Part shown: piece by piece, positions 27,128 through 40,150 of the stretch | Position numbering within the stretch: the stretch's first letter is position 1 | Layout: each line of letters starts with the position of its first letter | Origin: Calliopsis andreniformis | Lineage: Eukaryota; Arthropoda; Insecta; Hymenoptera; Andrenidae | NCBI RefSeq assembly: GCF_051401765.1 | Contig: NW_027480531.1 | Coordinates: 1,302,001-1,366,000, forward strand | Direction: 5' to 3' | DNA: 64,000 bases | Notes under the pieces: generated by a model | What the model was told of the DNA's origin: nothing | Seen by the model: only the letters and a program-made list of their open reading frames with translations | Database searches by the model: none | Translations under genes and position numbers: made by a program

Positions 27128-30100
27128 CGATTGAGGATTGAGGATTGAGGATTGAGGATTCAGGATTGAGGATTGAGGATCGAGGATTGAAGATTGAGCA
27201 TTGGGTATTGCGGATTGAACATTGAGGGTTGAGGATTGAGGATTGAGGATTGAGGATTGAGGACAGAAGATTGAATATTGATGATTGAAGGTTGAGGATT
27301 GAGGATTGATGGTTGCGGATTGAGGACGAGGACTGAGGGTTGAGTATTGCTGTTTGAGAACTGAGGATTGAGGTTTGAGGATTGACAATTGAGGATTGAG
27401 GATTGAGGATTGAAGATTGAGGACTGGGTATTGAGGATTGAAGAATGAGGATTGAGGATTGCGTACTGAGGATTGAGGGCTGAAGACTGAGTGTTGAGGG
27501 TTGAGTGATGAGTATTGATATTTGTGGATAGAGATTTGAAGATTGCAGATTGAGAATTGAGTAATGAAAACTGTGTATTGATGATATTCTATTGAGAATT
27601 GAGGATTGACAACTGATTGTAGAGGACTGAGGGCTGAAGATTGAGGATTGAGGATTGAGGATTGAGGATTGAGGACAGAAGATTGAATATTGATGATTGA
27701 AGGTTGAGGATTGAGGATTGATGGTTGCGGATTGAGGACGAGGACTGAGGGTTGAGTATTGCTGTTTGAGAACTGAGGATTGAGGATTGAGGATTGACAA
27801 TTGAGGATTGAGGATTGAGGATTGAAGATTGAGGATTGGGTATTGAGGATTGAAGAATGAGGATTGAGGATTGAATACTGAGGATTGAGGGCTGAAGACT
27901 GGGTGTTGAGGGTTGAGTGATGAGTATTGATGTTTGTGGATAGAGATTTGAAGATTGCAGATTGAGTATTGAGTATTGAAAACTGTTAATTGATGATATT
28001 CTATTGAGGATTGGGGATTGACAACTGATTGTTGAGGACTGAGGGCTGAAGATTGAGGATTCAGGATTGAGGATACAGGATTGAGGTTTGAGGACTGAGG
28101 ATTGAGGATTGGGAATTGAGGATTGAGGATTGACAATTTAAGATTGAGGATTGAGGATTGAGTGTTGTGGATTGCGGACGAGGACTGAGGGTTGAGTATT
28201 GATGTTTGAGGTCTGAGGGTTGAGGATTGAGGATTGAGAATTGTGGATTGAGGATTGACGATTGAAGATTGAGGATTGGGTATTGAGGATTGAAGAATGA
28301 GGATTGAGGATTGAGGATTGAGAATTGAGGATTGAAAATTGAGTATTGAGCATTGAAGATTGAGGATTGAGGACTGAGTATTGAAGATTGAGGATTTGGG
28401 ACTGAGGATTGAAGATTGAGGATTGAGGATTGAGGATTGAGGATTCAGGATTGAGGATTGAGGATTGAAGATTGAGGATTGGGCATTGTGGATTGAAGAA
28501 TGAGGATTGACGATTGAGGATGGAGGATCGAGGATTGAAGACTGAGTATTGAGGATTGAAGATTGACGATTGAGGATTGAGGATTGAGGATTGAGGATTG
28601 AGGATTGAGGATTGAGGGTGAGGGCTGAGGGTTGAGGATTGAGGTTTGACGACTGAGGACTGAGGATTGAGGATTGAGGATTGAGGATTGAGGATTGAAG
28701 ATTGAGTGTTGAGGATTGAAGATTAAGATTGAGGACTGAGGATTGAGGATTGCAGATTGAGTATTGAGGATTGAAGATTGAGGATTGAGGATTGAGGGTT
28801 GAGGATTGGGTATTGAGGATTGAAGAATGAGGATTGAGGATTGAGGATTGAGAATTGAGGATTGAAAATTGAGTATTGAGCATTGAAGATTGAGGATTGA
28901 GGACTGAGTATTGAAGATTGAGGATTTGGGACTGAGGATTGAAGATTGAGGATTGAGGATTGAGGATTGAGGATTCAGGATTGAGGATTGAGGATTGAGG
29001 ATTGAGGATTGGGCATTGTGGATTGAAGAATGAGGATTGACGATTGAGGATGGAGGATCGAGGATTGAAGACTGAGTATTGAGGATTGAAGATTGACGAT
29101 TGAGGATTGAGGATTGAGGATTGAGGATTGAGGATTGAGGATTGAGGGTGAGGGCTGAGGGTTGAGGATTGAGGTTTGACGACTGAGGACTGAGGATTGA
29201 GGATTGAGGATTGAGGATTGAGGATTGAAGATTGAGTGTTGAGGATTGAAGATTAAGATTGAGGATTGAGGATTGAGGATTGCAGATTGAGTATTGAGGA
29301 TTGAAGATTGAGGATTGAGGATTGAGGGTTGAGGATTGAGGACTGAGGATTGAAGATTGAGTATTGAGGATTGAAGACTGAGGATTGAGGATTGAGGATT
29401 GAGGATTGAGGATTGAGGATTGAGGCTTGAGGATTGAGGCTTGAGGATTGAAGATTGAGGATTGAGGATTGAGGATGAGGGCTGAGGGTTGAGGATTGAG
29501 GTTTGAGGACTGAGGACTGAGGATTGAGGATTGAGAGTTGAGGATTGATGATTGAGGATTGAAGATTGAGGATTGGGTATTGAGGATTGAAGAATGAGGA
29601 TTGAGGAATGAGGATTGAGAATTGAGGATTGAATAATGAGTATTGAGGATTGAAGCCTGATGATTGAGGATTGAGGATTGAGGATTAAGGATTGAGGATG
29701 GAGGATTGAAGACTGAGTATTGAGGAATGAAGGTTGAGGATTCAGGATTGAGGATTGAGGATTGAGGATGGAGGATTGAAGATTGAGTATACAGGATTGG
29801 AGATTGACGATTGAGGATTGAGGATTGCAGATTGAGTATTGAGGATTGAAGATTGAGGATTGAGGATTGAGGGTTGAGGATTGAGGACTGAGGATTGAAG
29901 ATTGAGTATTGAGGATTGAAGACTGAGGATTGAGGATTGAGGATTGAGGATTGAGGATTGAGGCTTGAGGATTGAGGCTTGAGGATTGAAGATTGAGGAT
30001 TGAGGATTGAGGATGAGGGCTGAGGGTTGAGGATTGAGGTTTGAGGACTGAGGACTGAGGATTCAGGATTGAGAGTTGAGGATTGATGATTGAGGATTGA

Positions 30101-33100
30101 AGATTGAGGATTGGGTATTGAGGATTGAAGAATGAGGATTGAGGAATGAGGATTGAGAATTGAGGATTGAATAATGAGTATTGAGGATTGAAGCCTGACG
30201 ATTGAGGATTGAGGATTGAGGATGGAGGATTGAAGACTGAGTATTGAGGAATGAAGGTTGAGGATTCAGGATTGAGGATTGAGGATTGAGGATGGAGGAT
30301 TGAAGATTGAGTATACAGGATTGGAGATTGACGATTCAGGATTGAGGATTGAGGATTGAGGATTGAGGATTGAAGATTGAGGACTGGGGACTGAGGATTG
30401 AGGATTGAGGATTGAGGATTGAGGATTGAGGATTGAGGGTGAGGGCTGAGGGTTGAGGATTAAGGTTTGACGACTGAGGACTGAGGATTGAGGATTGAGG
30501 ATTGAGGATTGAGGATTGAAGATTGAGTGTTGAGGATTGAAGATTAAGATTGAGGATTGTAGATTGAGGATTGAGGATTGAGTGTTGTGGATTGAGGACG
30601 AGGACTGAGGGCTGAGTATTGATGTTTGAAGTCTGAGGATTGAGGATTGAGGATTGAGAATTGAGGATTGAGGATTGAGGATTGAAGATTGAGTATTCGG
30701 TATTGAGGATTGAAGAATGAGGATTGAGGAGTGAGGACTGAGGATTGAGGATTGCAGATTGAGTATTGAGGATTGAGGATTGAGGGTTGAGCATTGAGGA
30801 TTGAGGATTGAGGATTGAAGATTGAGTATTCAGGATTGAAGATTGAGGATTCAGGATTGAGGATTGAGGATCGAGGATTGAAGATTGAGCATTGGGTATT
30901 GCGGATTGAACATTGAGGGTTGAGGATTGAGGATTGAGGATTGAGGATTGAGGACAGAAGATTGAATATTGATGATTGAAGGTTGAGGATTGAGGATTGA
31001 TGGTTGCGGATTGAGGACGAGGACTGAGGGTTGAGTATTGCTGTTTGAGAACTGAGGATTGAGGATTGAGGATTGACAATTGAGGATTGAGGATTGAGGA
31101 TTGAAGATTGAGGACTGGGTATTGAGGATTGAAGAATGAGGATTAAGGATTGAGTACTGAGGATTGAGGGCTGAAGACTGAGTGTTGAGGGTTGAGTGAT
31201 GAGTATTGATATTTGTGGATAGAGGTTTGAAGATTGCAGATTGAGTATTGAGTATTGAAAACTGTTAATTGATGATATTCTATTGAGGATTGAGGATTGA
31301 CAACTGATTGTTGAGGACTGAGGGCTGAAGATTGAGGATTGAGGATTGAGGATTGAGGACAGAAGATTGAATATTGATGATTGAAGGTTGAGGATTGAGG
31401 ATTGATGGTTGCGGATTGAGGACGAGGACTGAGGGTTGAGTATTGCTGTTTGAGAACTGAGGATTGATGATTGAGGATTGACAATTGAGGATTGAGGATT
31501 GAGGATTGAAGATTGAGGATTGGGTATTGAGGATTGAAGAATGAGGATTGAGGATTGAGTACTGAGGATTGAGGGCTGAAGACTGGGTGTTGAGGGTTGA
31601 GTGATGAGTATTGATGTTTGTGGATAGAGATTTGAAGATTGCAGATTGAGTATTGAGTATTGAAAACTGTTAATTGATGATGTTCTATTGAGGATTGAGG
31701 ATTGACAACTGATTGTTGAGGACTGAGGGCTGAAGATTGAGGATTCAGGATTGAGGATACAGGATTGAGGTTTGAGGACTGAGGATTGAGGATTGAGAAT
31801 TGAGGATTCAGGATTGACAATTTAAGATTGAGGATTGAGGATTGAGTGTTGTGGATTGCGGACGAGGACTGAGGGTTGAGTATTGATGTTTGAGGTCTGA
31901 GGGTTGAGGATTGAGGATTGAGAATTGTGGATTGAGGATTGACGATTGAAGATTGAGGATTGGGTATTGAGGATTGAAGAATGAGGATTGAGGATTGAGG
32001 ATTGAGAATTGAGGATTGAAAATTGAGTATTGAGCATTGAAGATTGAGGATTGAGGACTGAGTATTGAAGATTGAGGATTTGGGACTGAGGATTGAAGAC
32101 TGAGGATTGAGGATTGAGGATTGAGGATTCAGGATTGAGGATTGAGGATTGAAGATTGAGGATTGGGCATTGTGGATTGAAGAATGAGGATTGACGATTG
32201 AGGATGGAGGATCGAGGATTGAAGACTGAGTATTGAGGATTGAAGATTGACGATTGAGGATTGAGGATTGAGGATTGAGGATTGAGGATTGAGGATTGAG
32301 GATTGAGGATTGAGGATTGAGGATTGAGGATTGAGGATTGAGGGTGAGGGCTGAGGGTTGAGGATTGAGGTTTGACGACTGAGGACTGAGGATTGAGGAT
32401 TGAGGATTGAGGATTGAGGATTGAAGATTGAGTGTTGAGGATTGAAGATTAAGATTGAGGATTGCAGATTGAGTATTGAGGATTGAAGATTGAGGATTGA
32501 GGATTGAGGGTTGAGGATTGAGGACTGAGGATTGAAGATTGAGTATTGAGGATTGAAGACTGAGGATTGAGGATTGAGGATTGAGGATTGAGGATTGAGG
32601 ATTGAGGCTTGAGGATTGAGGCTTGAGGATTGAAGATTGAGGATTGAGGATTGAGGATGAGGGCTGAGGGTTGAGGATTGAGGTTTGAGGACTGAGGACT
32701 GAGGATTGAGGATTCAGAGTTGAGGATTGATGATTGAGGATTGAAGATTGAGGATTGGGTATTGAGGATTGAAGAATGAGGATTGAGGATTGAGGATTGA
32801 GGATTTAGGATTGAGGATGGAGGATTGAAGACTGAGTATTGAGGAATGAAGGTTGAGGATTCAGGATTGAGGATTGAGGATTGAGGATGGAGGATTGAAG
32901 ATTGAGTATACAGGATTGGAGATTGACGATTGAGGATTGAGGATTGAGGATTGAGGATTGAGGATTGAAGATTGAGGACTGGGGACTGAGGATTGAGGAT
33001 TGAGGATTGAGGATTGAGGATTGAGGGTTGAGAATTGAAGATTGAGGATTGGGTATTGAGGATTGAAGAATGAGGATTGAGGATTGAGAATTGAGGATTG

Positions 33101-36100
33101 AGGATTGAGAATTTAAGATTGAGGATTGAGGATTGAGGGTTGTGTATTGCGGACGAGGACTGAGGGTTGAGTATTGATGTTTGAGGTCTGAGGGTTGAGG
33201 ATTGATGATTGAGAATTGTGGATTGTGGATTGACGATTGAAGATTGAGGATTGGGTATTGAGGATTGAAGATTGAGGATTGAGGATTGAGGATTGAGGAT
33301 TGAGGATTGAAAATTGAGTATTGAGCAGTGAAGATTGAGGATTGAGGATTGAGTATTGAAGATTGAGGATTTGGGACTGAGGACTGAAGATTGAGGATTG
33401 AGGATTGAGGATTGAGAATTCAGGATTGAGGATTGAGGATTGAAGATTGAGGATTGGGCGTTGTGGATTGAAGAATGAGGATTGAGGATTGAGGATGGAG
33501 GATCGAGGATTGAAGATTGGGTATTGAGGATTGAAGACTGACGATTGAGGATTGAGGTTTGACGACTGAGGACTGAGGATTGAGGATTGAGGATTGAGGA
33601 CTGAGGATTGAAGATTGAGTGTTGAGGATTGAAGATTAAGATTGAGGATTGAGGATTGAGGGTTGCAGATTGAGTATTGAGGATTGAGAATTGTGGATTG
33701 AGGATTGACGATTGAAGATTGAGGATTGGGTATTGAGGATTGAAGAATGAGGATTGAGGATTGAGGATTGAGAATTGAGGATTGAAAATTGAGTATTGAG
33801 CATTGAAGATTGAGGATTGAGGACTGAGTATTGAAGATTGAGGATTTGGGACTGAGGATTGAAGATTGAGGATTGAGGATTGAGGATTGAGGATTCAGGA
33901 TTGAGGATTGAGGATTGAAGATTGAGGATTGGGCATTGTGGATTGAAGAATGAGGATTGAGGATTGAGGATGGAGGATCGAGGATTGAAGATTGAGTATT
34001 GAGGATTGAAGATTGACGATTGAGGATTGTGGATTGAGGATTGAGTATTGAGGATTGAGGATTGAGGATTGAGGATTGAGGATTGAGGATTGAGGGTGAG
34101 GGCTGAGGGTTGAGGATTGAGGTTTGACGACTGAGGACTGAGGATTGAGGATTGAGGATTGAGGATTGAGGATTGAAGATTGAGTGTTGAGGATTGAAGA
34201 TTAAGATTGAGGATTGAGGATTGTGGGTTGCAGATTGAGTATTGAGGATTGAAGATTGAGGATTGAGGATTGAGTGTTGAGGATTGAGGACTGAGGATTG
34301 AAGATTGAGTATTGAGGATTGAAGACTGAGGATTGAGGATTGAGGATTGAGGATTGAGGATTGAGGATTGAGGCTTGAGGATTGAGGCTTGAGCATTGAA
34401 GATTGAGGATTGAGGATTGAGGATGAGGGCTGAGGGTTGAGGATTGAGGTTTGAGGACTGAGGACTGAGGATTGAGGATTGAGAGTTGAGGATTGAGGAT
34501 TGAGGATTGAAGATTGAGGATTGGGTATTGAGGATTGAGGATTGAAAATTGAGTATTGAGGATTGAAGGTTGAGGATTGAGGATTGAGGATTGAGGATTG
34601 AGGATTGAAGATTGAGCATTGGGGACTGAGTGTTGAGGGTTGAGTGATGAGAATTGATGTTTGTGAATAGAGATTTGAGGATTGCAGATTGAGTATTGAG
34701 TATTGAAAACTGTGAATTGATGATATTCTATTGAGGATTGAGGATTGACGTCTGATTGTGGAGGTCTGAGGTCTGAAGATTGAGGGTTCAGGATTGAGGA
34801 TGCAGGATTGAGGTTAGAGGACTGAGGATTGAGGACTGAGGATTCAGGCTCGAGGATTGGGGCTTGAGGATTGAAGATTGATGATTGAGGATTGAGCATG
34901 AGGGCTGAGGGTTGAGGATTGAGGTTTGAGGACTGAAGACTGAGGATTGAGTATTGAAAGTTGAGGATTGAGGATTGAGGATTGAAGATTGAGGATTGGG
35001 TATTGAGGATTGAAGAATGAAGATTGAGGAATGAGGATTGAGGATTGAGGATTGTATATTGAGTATTGAGGATTGAAGCATGACGATTGAGGATTGAGTA
35101 TTGAGGATTGAGGATTGAGGATGGAGGATTGAAGACTGAGTATTGAGGAATGAAGGTTGAGGATTGAGGACTGAGGATTGAGGATTGAGGATTGAGGACT
35201 GAAGACTGAGTATTCAGGATCGGAGATTGACGATTGAGGATTGAGGACCGAGGATTGAGGACTGAGTGCTGAAGATTGAGGATTCAGGATTGAGGTTTGA
35301 GGACTGAGGATTGAGGACCGAGGATTGAGGACTGAGTGCTGAAGATTGAGGATTCAGGATTGAGGTTTGAGGACTGAGGATTGAGGATTGAGGATTGAGG
35401 ATTGAGGATTGAGGATGGAGGATTGAAGACTGAGTATTGAGGAATGAAGGTTGAGGATTGAGGATTGAGGATTGAGGATTGAGGATTGAGGACTGAAGAC
35501 TGAGTATTCAGGATCGGAGATTGACGATTGAGGATTGAGGACCGGGGATTGAGGACTGAGTGCTGAAGATTGAGGATTCAGGATTGAGGATTCAGGAATG
35601 AGGTTTGAGGACTGAGGATTGAGGATTGAGGATTGAGGATTGAGGATTGAGAATTGGGGATTGAGGATTGAGGATTGAAGATTGAGGATTGGGTATTGAG
35701 GATTGAAGTATGAGGATTGAGGATCGAGGATTGAGGATTGAGGATTGAGGAATGAGCATTGAAGATTGGGTATTGAAGATTGAAGGTTGAGGATTGTGGA
35801 TTGAGGGTTGAGGATTGAGGATTGAATATTGAGGATTGGGGACTGAGTGTTGAGGGTTGAGTGATAAGAATTAATGATTGTGGATAGAGATTTGAAGATT
35901 GCAGATTGAGTATTGAGTAATGAAAGCTGTGTATTGATGATATTCTATTGAGGATTGAGGATAGACAACTGATTGTAGAGGACTGAGGGCTGAAGATTGA
36001 GGATTGAGGATTGAGGATTGAGGACAGAAGATTGAATATTGATGATTGAAGGTTGAGGATTGAGGATTGATGGTTGCGGATTGAGGACGAGGACTGAGGG

Positions 36101-38109
36101 TTGAGTATTGCTGTTTGAGAACTGAGGATTGAGGATTGAGGATTGACAATTGAGGATTGAGGATTGAGGATTGAAGATTGAGGACTGGGTATTGAGGATT
36201 GAAGAATGAGGATTAAGGATTGAGTACTGAGGATTGAGGGCTGAAGACTGAGTGTTGAGGGTTGAGTGATGAGTATTGATATTTGTGGATAGAGATTTGA
36301 AGATTGCAGATTGAGTATTGAGTATTGAAAACTGTTAATTGATGATATTCTAATGAGGATTGAGGATTGACAACTGATTGTTGACGACTGAGGGCTGAAG
36401 ATTGAGGATTCAGGATTGAGGATTCAGGATTGAGGTTTGAGGACTGAGGATTGAGGATTGAGGATTGAGGATTGAGGATTGAGGATTGAAGATTGAGGAT
36501 TGAGGATTGAGGGTTGTGGATTGAGGACGATGACTGAGTGTTGAGTATTGATGTTTGAGGTCTGAGGATTGAGGATTGAGGATTGAGGATTGAAGATTGA
36601 GTATTCAGGATTGGAGATTGACGATTGAGTATTGAGGATTGAAGAATGAGGATTGAGGATTGAGGATTGAGGATTGAGGGTTGAAGATTGAGTATTGAGG
36701 ATTGAAGATTGACGATTGAGGATTGAGGATTGAGGATTGAGGATTGAGGATTGAGGATTGAGGATTGAAGATTGAGTATTGAGGATTGAAGATTGAGGAT
36801 TGAGAATTGAGGATTGAGGATTGAGGATTGAAGATTGAGTATTGAGGATTGAAGATTAAGATTGAGGATTGAGGATTGAGGATTGAGGGTTGAAGATTGA
36901 GGACTGGGGACTGAGTATTGAGGGTTGAGTGATGAGAATTGATGTTTGTGGATAGAGATCTGAGGATTGCAGATTGAGTATAGAGTATTGAAAACTGTGA
37001 ATTGAGGATATTCTATTGAGGATTGAGGATTGACAACTGATTGATGAGGACTCAGGGCTGAAGATTGAGGATTCAGGATTGAGGATTGCGGATTGAGAAT
37101 TGAGGGTTGGGTAATGAGGTTTGAGGATTGAGGATTGAGGGTTGTGGATTGAGGATTGAGGATTGAGGATTGAAGAATGAATATTAATGATTGTAGATTG
37201 AGGATTGAGGATTGAGTGTTGTGGATTGAGGACGAGGACTGAGGGCTGAGTATTGATGTTTGAAGTCTGAGGATTGAGGATTGAGGATTGAAGATTGAGC
37301 ATTGGGGACTGAGTGTTGAGGGTTGAGTGATGAGAATTGATGTTTGTGAATAGAGATTTGAGGATTGCAGATTGAGTATTGAGTATTGAAAACTGTGAAT
37401 TGATGATATTCTATTGAGGATTGAGGATTGACGTCTGATTGTTGAGGTCTGAGGTCTGAAGATTGAGGGTTCAGGATTGAGGATGCAGGATTGAGGTTAG
37501 AGGACTGAGGATTGAGGATTGAGGATTCAGGCTCGAGGATTGGGGCTTGAGGATTGAAGATTGATGATTGAGGATTGAGCATGAGGGCTGAGGGTTGAGG
37601 ATTGAGGTTTGAGGACTGAGGACTGAGGATTGAGTATTGAAAGTTGAGGATTGAGGATTGAGGATTGAAGATTGAGGATTGGGTATTGAGGATTGAAGAA
37701 TGAAGATTGAGGAATGAGGATTGAGGATTGAGGATTGAATATTGAGTATTGAGGATTGAAGCATGACGATTGAGGATTGAGTATTGAGGATTGAGGATTG
37801 AGGATGGAGGATTGAAGACTGAGTATTGAGGAATGAAGGTTGAGGATTGAGGATTGAGGATTGAGGATTGAGGATTGAGGACTGAAGACTGAGTATTCAG
37901 GATCGGAGATTGACGATTGAGGATTGAGGACCGAGGATTGAGGACTGAGTGCTGAAGATTGAGGATTCAGGATTGAGGTTTGAGGTCTGAGGATTGAGGA
38001 TTGAGGATTGAGGATTGAGGATTGAGGATGGAGGATTGAAGACTGAGTATTGAGGAATGAAGGTTGAGGATTGAGGATTGAGGATTGAGGATTGAGGATT
38101 GAGGACTGA
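27128..38109 (+). repeat. 12.4-kb higher-order unit, copy 2 (10,982 bp)
   Basis: It matches copy 1 with shifts of 12,406, then 12,420, 11,994, 10,912 and finally 10,982. Each step is a discrete indel: a net +14 (one unit lost near 32.0 kb, 21 bp gained near 32.13 kb), -426 at about 33.02 kb, -1,082 at about 34.2 kb, and +70 at 35.25-35.39 kb. Anchors are at 27,583, 27,995, 31,274, 31,679, 34,722, 35,939, 36,344, 37,007 and 37,405. Similarity to copy 1 stops at 38,109, where copy 1 runs into the junction at 27,127. Confidence 0.92.
35246..35385 (+). repeat. 70-bp (10-unit) tandem duplication in copy 2
   Basis: The 70-bp block starting GACCGAGGATTGAGGACTGA occurs at 35,246 and again at 35,316. 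The matching place in copy 1 (from about 24,334) has it once. Exactly ten heptamers were added, which changes the inter-copy shift from 10,912 to 10,982. Confidence 0.9.
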
Positions 38110-38650
38110 AGACTGAGTATTCAGGATCGGAGATTGACGATTGAGGATTGAGGACCGAGGATTGAGGACTGAGTGCTGAAGATTGAGGATTCAGGATTGA
38201 GGATTCAGGAATGAGGTTTGAGGACTGAGGATTGAGGATTGAGGATTGAGGATTGAGGATTGAGAATTGGGGATTCAGGATTGAGGATTGAAGATTGAGG
38301 ATTGGGTATTGAGGATTGAAGAATGAGGATTGAGGATGGAGGATTGAGGATTGAGGATTGAGGAATGAGCATTGAAGATTGGGTATTGAAGATTGAAGGT
38401 TGAGGATTGTGGATTGAGGGTTGAGGATTGAGGATTGAATATTGAGGATTGGGGACTGAGTGTTGAGGGTTGAGTGATAAGAATTAATGATTGTGGATAG
38501 AGATTTGAAGATTGCAGATTGAGTATTGAGTAATGAAAACTGTGTATTGATGATATTCTATTGAGGATTGAGGATTGACAACTGATTGTAGAGGACTGAG
38601 GGCTGAAGATTGAGGATTGAGGATTGAGGATTGAGGATTGAGAATTGAGG
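38110..38650 (+). repeat. Tail resembling the 24.3-25.0 kb part of the A block
   Basis: It continues with units such as GGATCGG, GGACCGA and GGAATGA in the order seen at about 24.3-25.0 kb, and ends with a class I anchor at 38,552. It is the last stretch that resembles the 10-38 kb family; further right, class II anchors appear. Confidence 0.7.
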
Positions 38651-40150
38651 ATCGAGGATTGAGGATTGAATATTGAGGATTGAGGATTGAGGATTGAGGG
38701 TTGAGGATTGAAGATTGAGTATTGAGGATTGAAGATTGAGGATTGAGGATTGAAGATTGAGTGTGGAGTATTGAAGACTGATGATTGAGTATTGAGAATT
38801 GAGGATTGAGGGTTGAGTATTGAGGATTGAAGGTTGAGGGTTGTGTGTTGAATATTGAGGATTGAGGATTTCAGGATTGAGGATTTAGGATTGAATATTG
38901 AGTATTGAGGATTCAAGATTGAGGACTGCGAATTGAGGATTGAGGATTGAGGACTGAGGATTGAGGATTGAGGATTGAGCAATGAGGATTTAAGATTGAG
39001 GACCGGGGACTGAGGATTGAAGATTGACGATTAAGGATTGAGGATTGGGCATTGGGGATCTAGGATTGGAGATTGATTATTGAGGATTGAAGATTGGGGG
39101 TTGAGAATTGAGGATTGAGAATTGAGAATTGAGGATGAGGACTGAGGGTTGAGGATTGAGGATTGAAAATTGAGGATTGAGGATTGAGGATTGAGGATTG
39201 AGAATGAGGGCTGAGGGTTGAGGATTGATGTTTGAGTATTGAATCCTGTGAATTCAGGATATTCTATTGAGTATTGAGAATTGAGGCTTGATGGTTGAGT
39301 ATTGAGGATTGAGGATTGAGGATAGAGGATTGATTATTGAAGATTGAGTGTTGTTGATTGAGGATTGAGGATTGAGGATTGAGGATTCGGGATTGAGGAT
39401 TGAAGATTGAGTATTGAGGATTGATGATTGAAGATTGAGGATTGAGTATGAGGATTGAGGATTGAGGATTGAAGATTGAGGATTGGGGACTCAGGATTGA
39501 AGATTGAGGATTAAGGATTGAGGATTGAAGATTGAGGATTGAGGATTGAGGATTGAAGATTCAGTATTGAGGATCGAAGATTGAGAATTGAGGGTTGAGG
39601 ATTGAAGATTGAGGTTTAAGGATTGAAGATTGAGTATTGAGGATTGAAGATTGGGGATTGCGGATTGAGGATTGAGGGTTGAAGATTGAGGATTGGGTAT
39701 TGAGGTTTGAAGATTGAAGATTGAGGATTGAGGATTGAGGATTGTGGATTGAGGATTGAGGATGAGGGCTGAGGGTTCAGGATTGATGTCTGAGGACTGA
39801 GGACTGAGGATTGAGGATTGAGAATTGAGGATTGAGTATTGAGGATTGAAGATTGAGGATTGGGTATTGAAGATTGGAGAATGAGGATTGAGGATTGAGG
39901 ATTGGGGATTGAGGATTGAAGATTGAGTGTTGAGGATTGAAAACTGACGTTTGAGTATTGAGGATTGAGGATTGAGCATTGAGGATCGAGGATTGAAGAC
40001 TGAGTATTGAGGGTTGAGTATTGATGTTTGAGGTCTGAGGGTTGAGGATTGAGGATTGAGGATTGAGAATTGAGGATCGAGGATTGAGGATTGAAGATTG
40101 AGGATTGAGGATTGAGGATTGAGGGTTGAGTATTGATGTTTGAGGTCTGA
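38651..40150 (+). repeat. Junction zone with dispersed block E, copy 1
   Basis: About 38,760-39,710 forms a block that recurs near 56.78-57.48 kb (shift about 18,003-18,018) and 60.4-61.3 kb (shift about 21,597). It is recognisable by GGATCTAGGATTGGAGATTG at about 39,057 and a class II anchor at 39,258. The rest of the zone (39.7-40.15 kb) consists of generic heptamers plus a few GGATCGA units. No coding or non-repeat sequence was seen. Confidence 0.78.
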
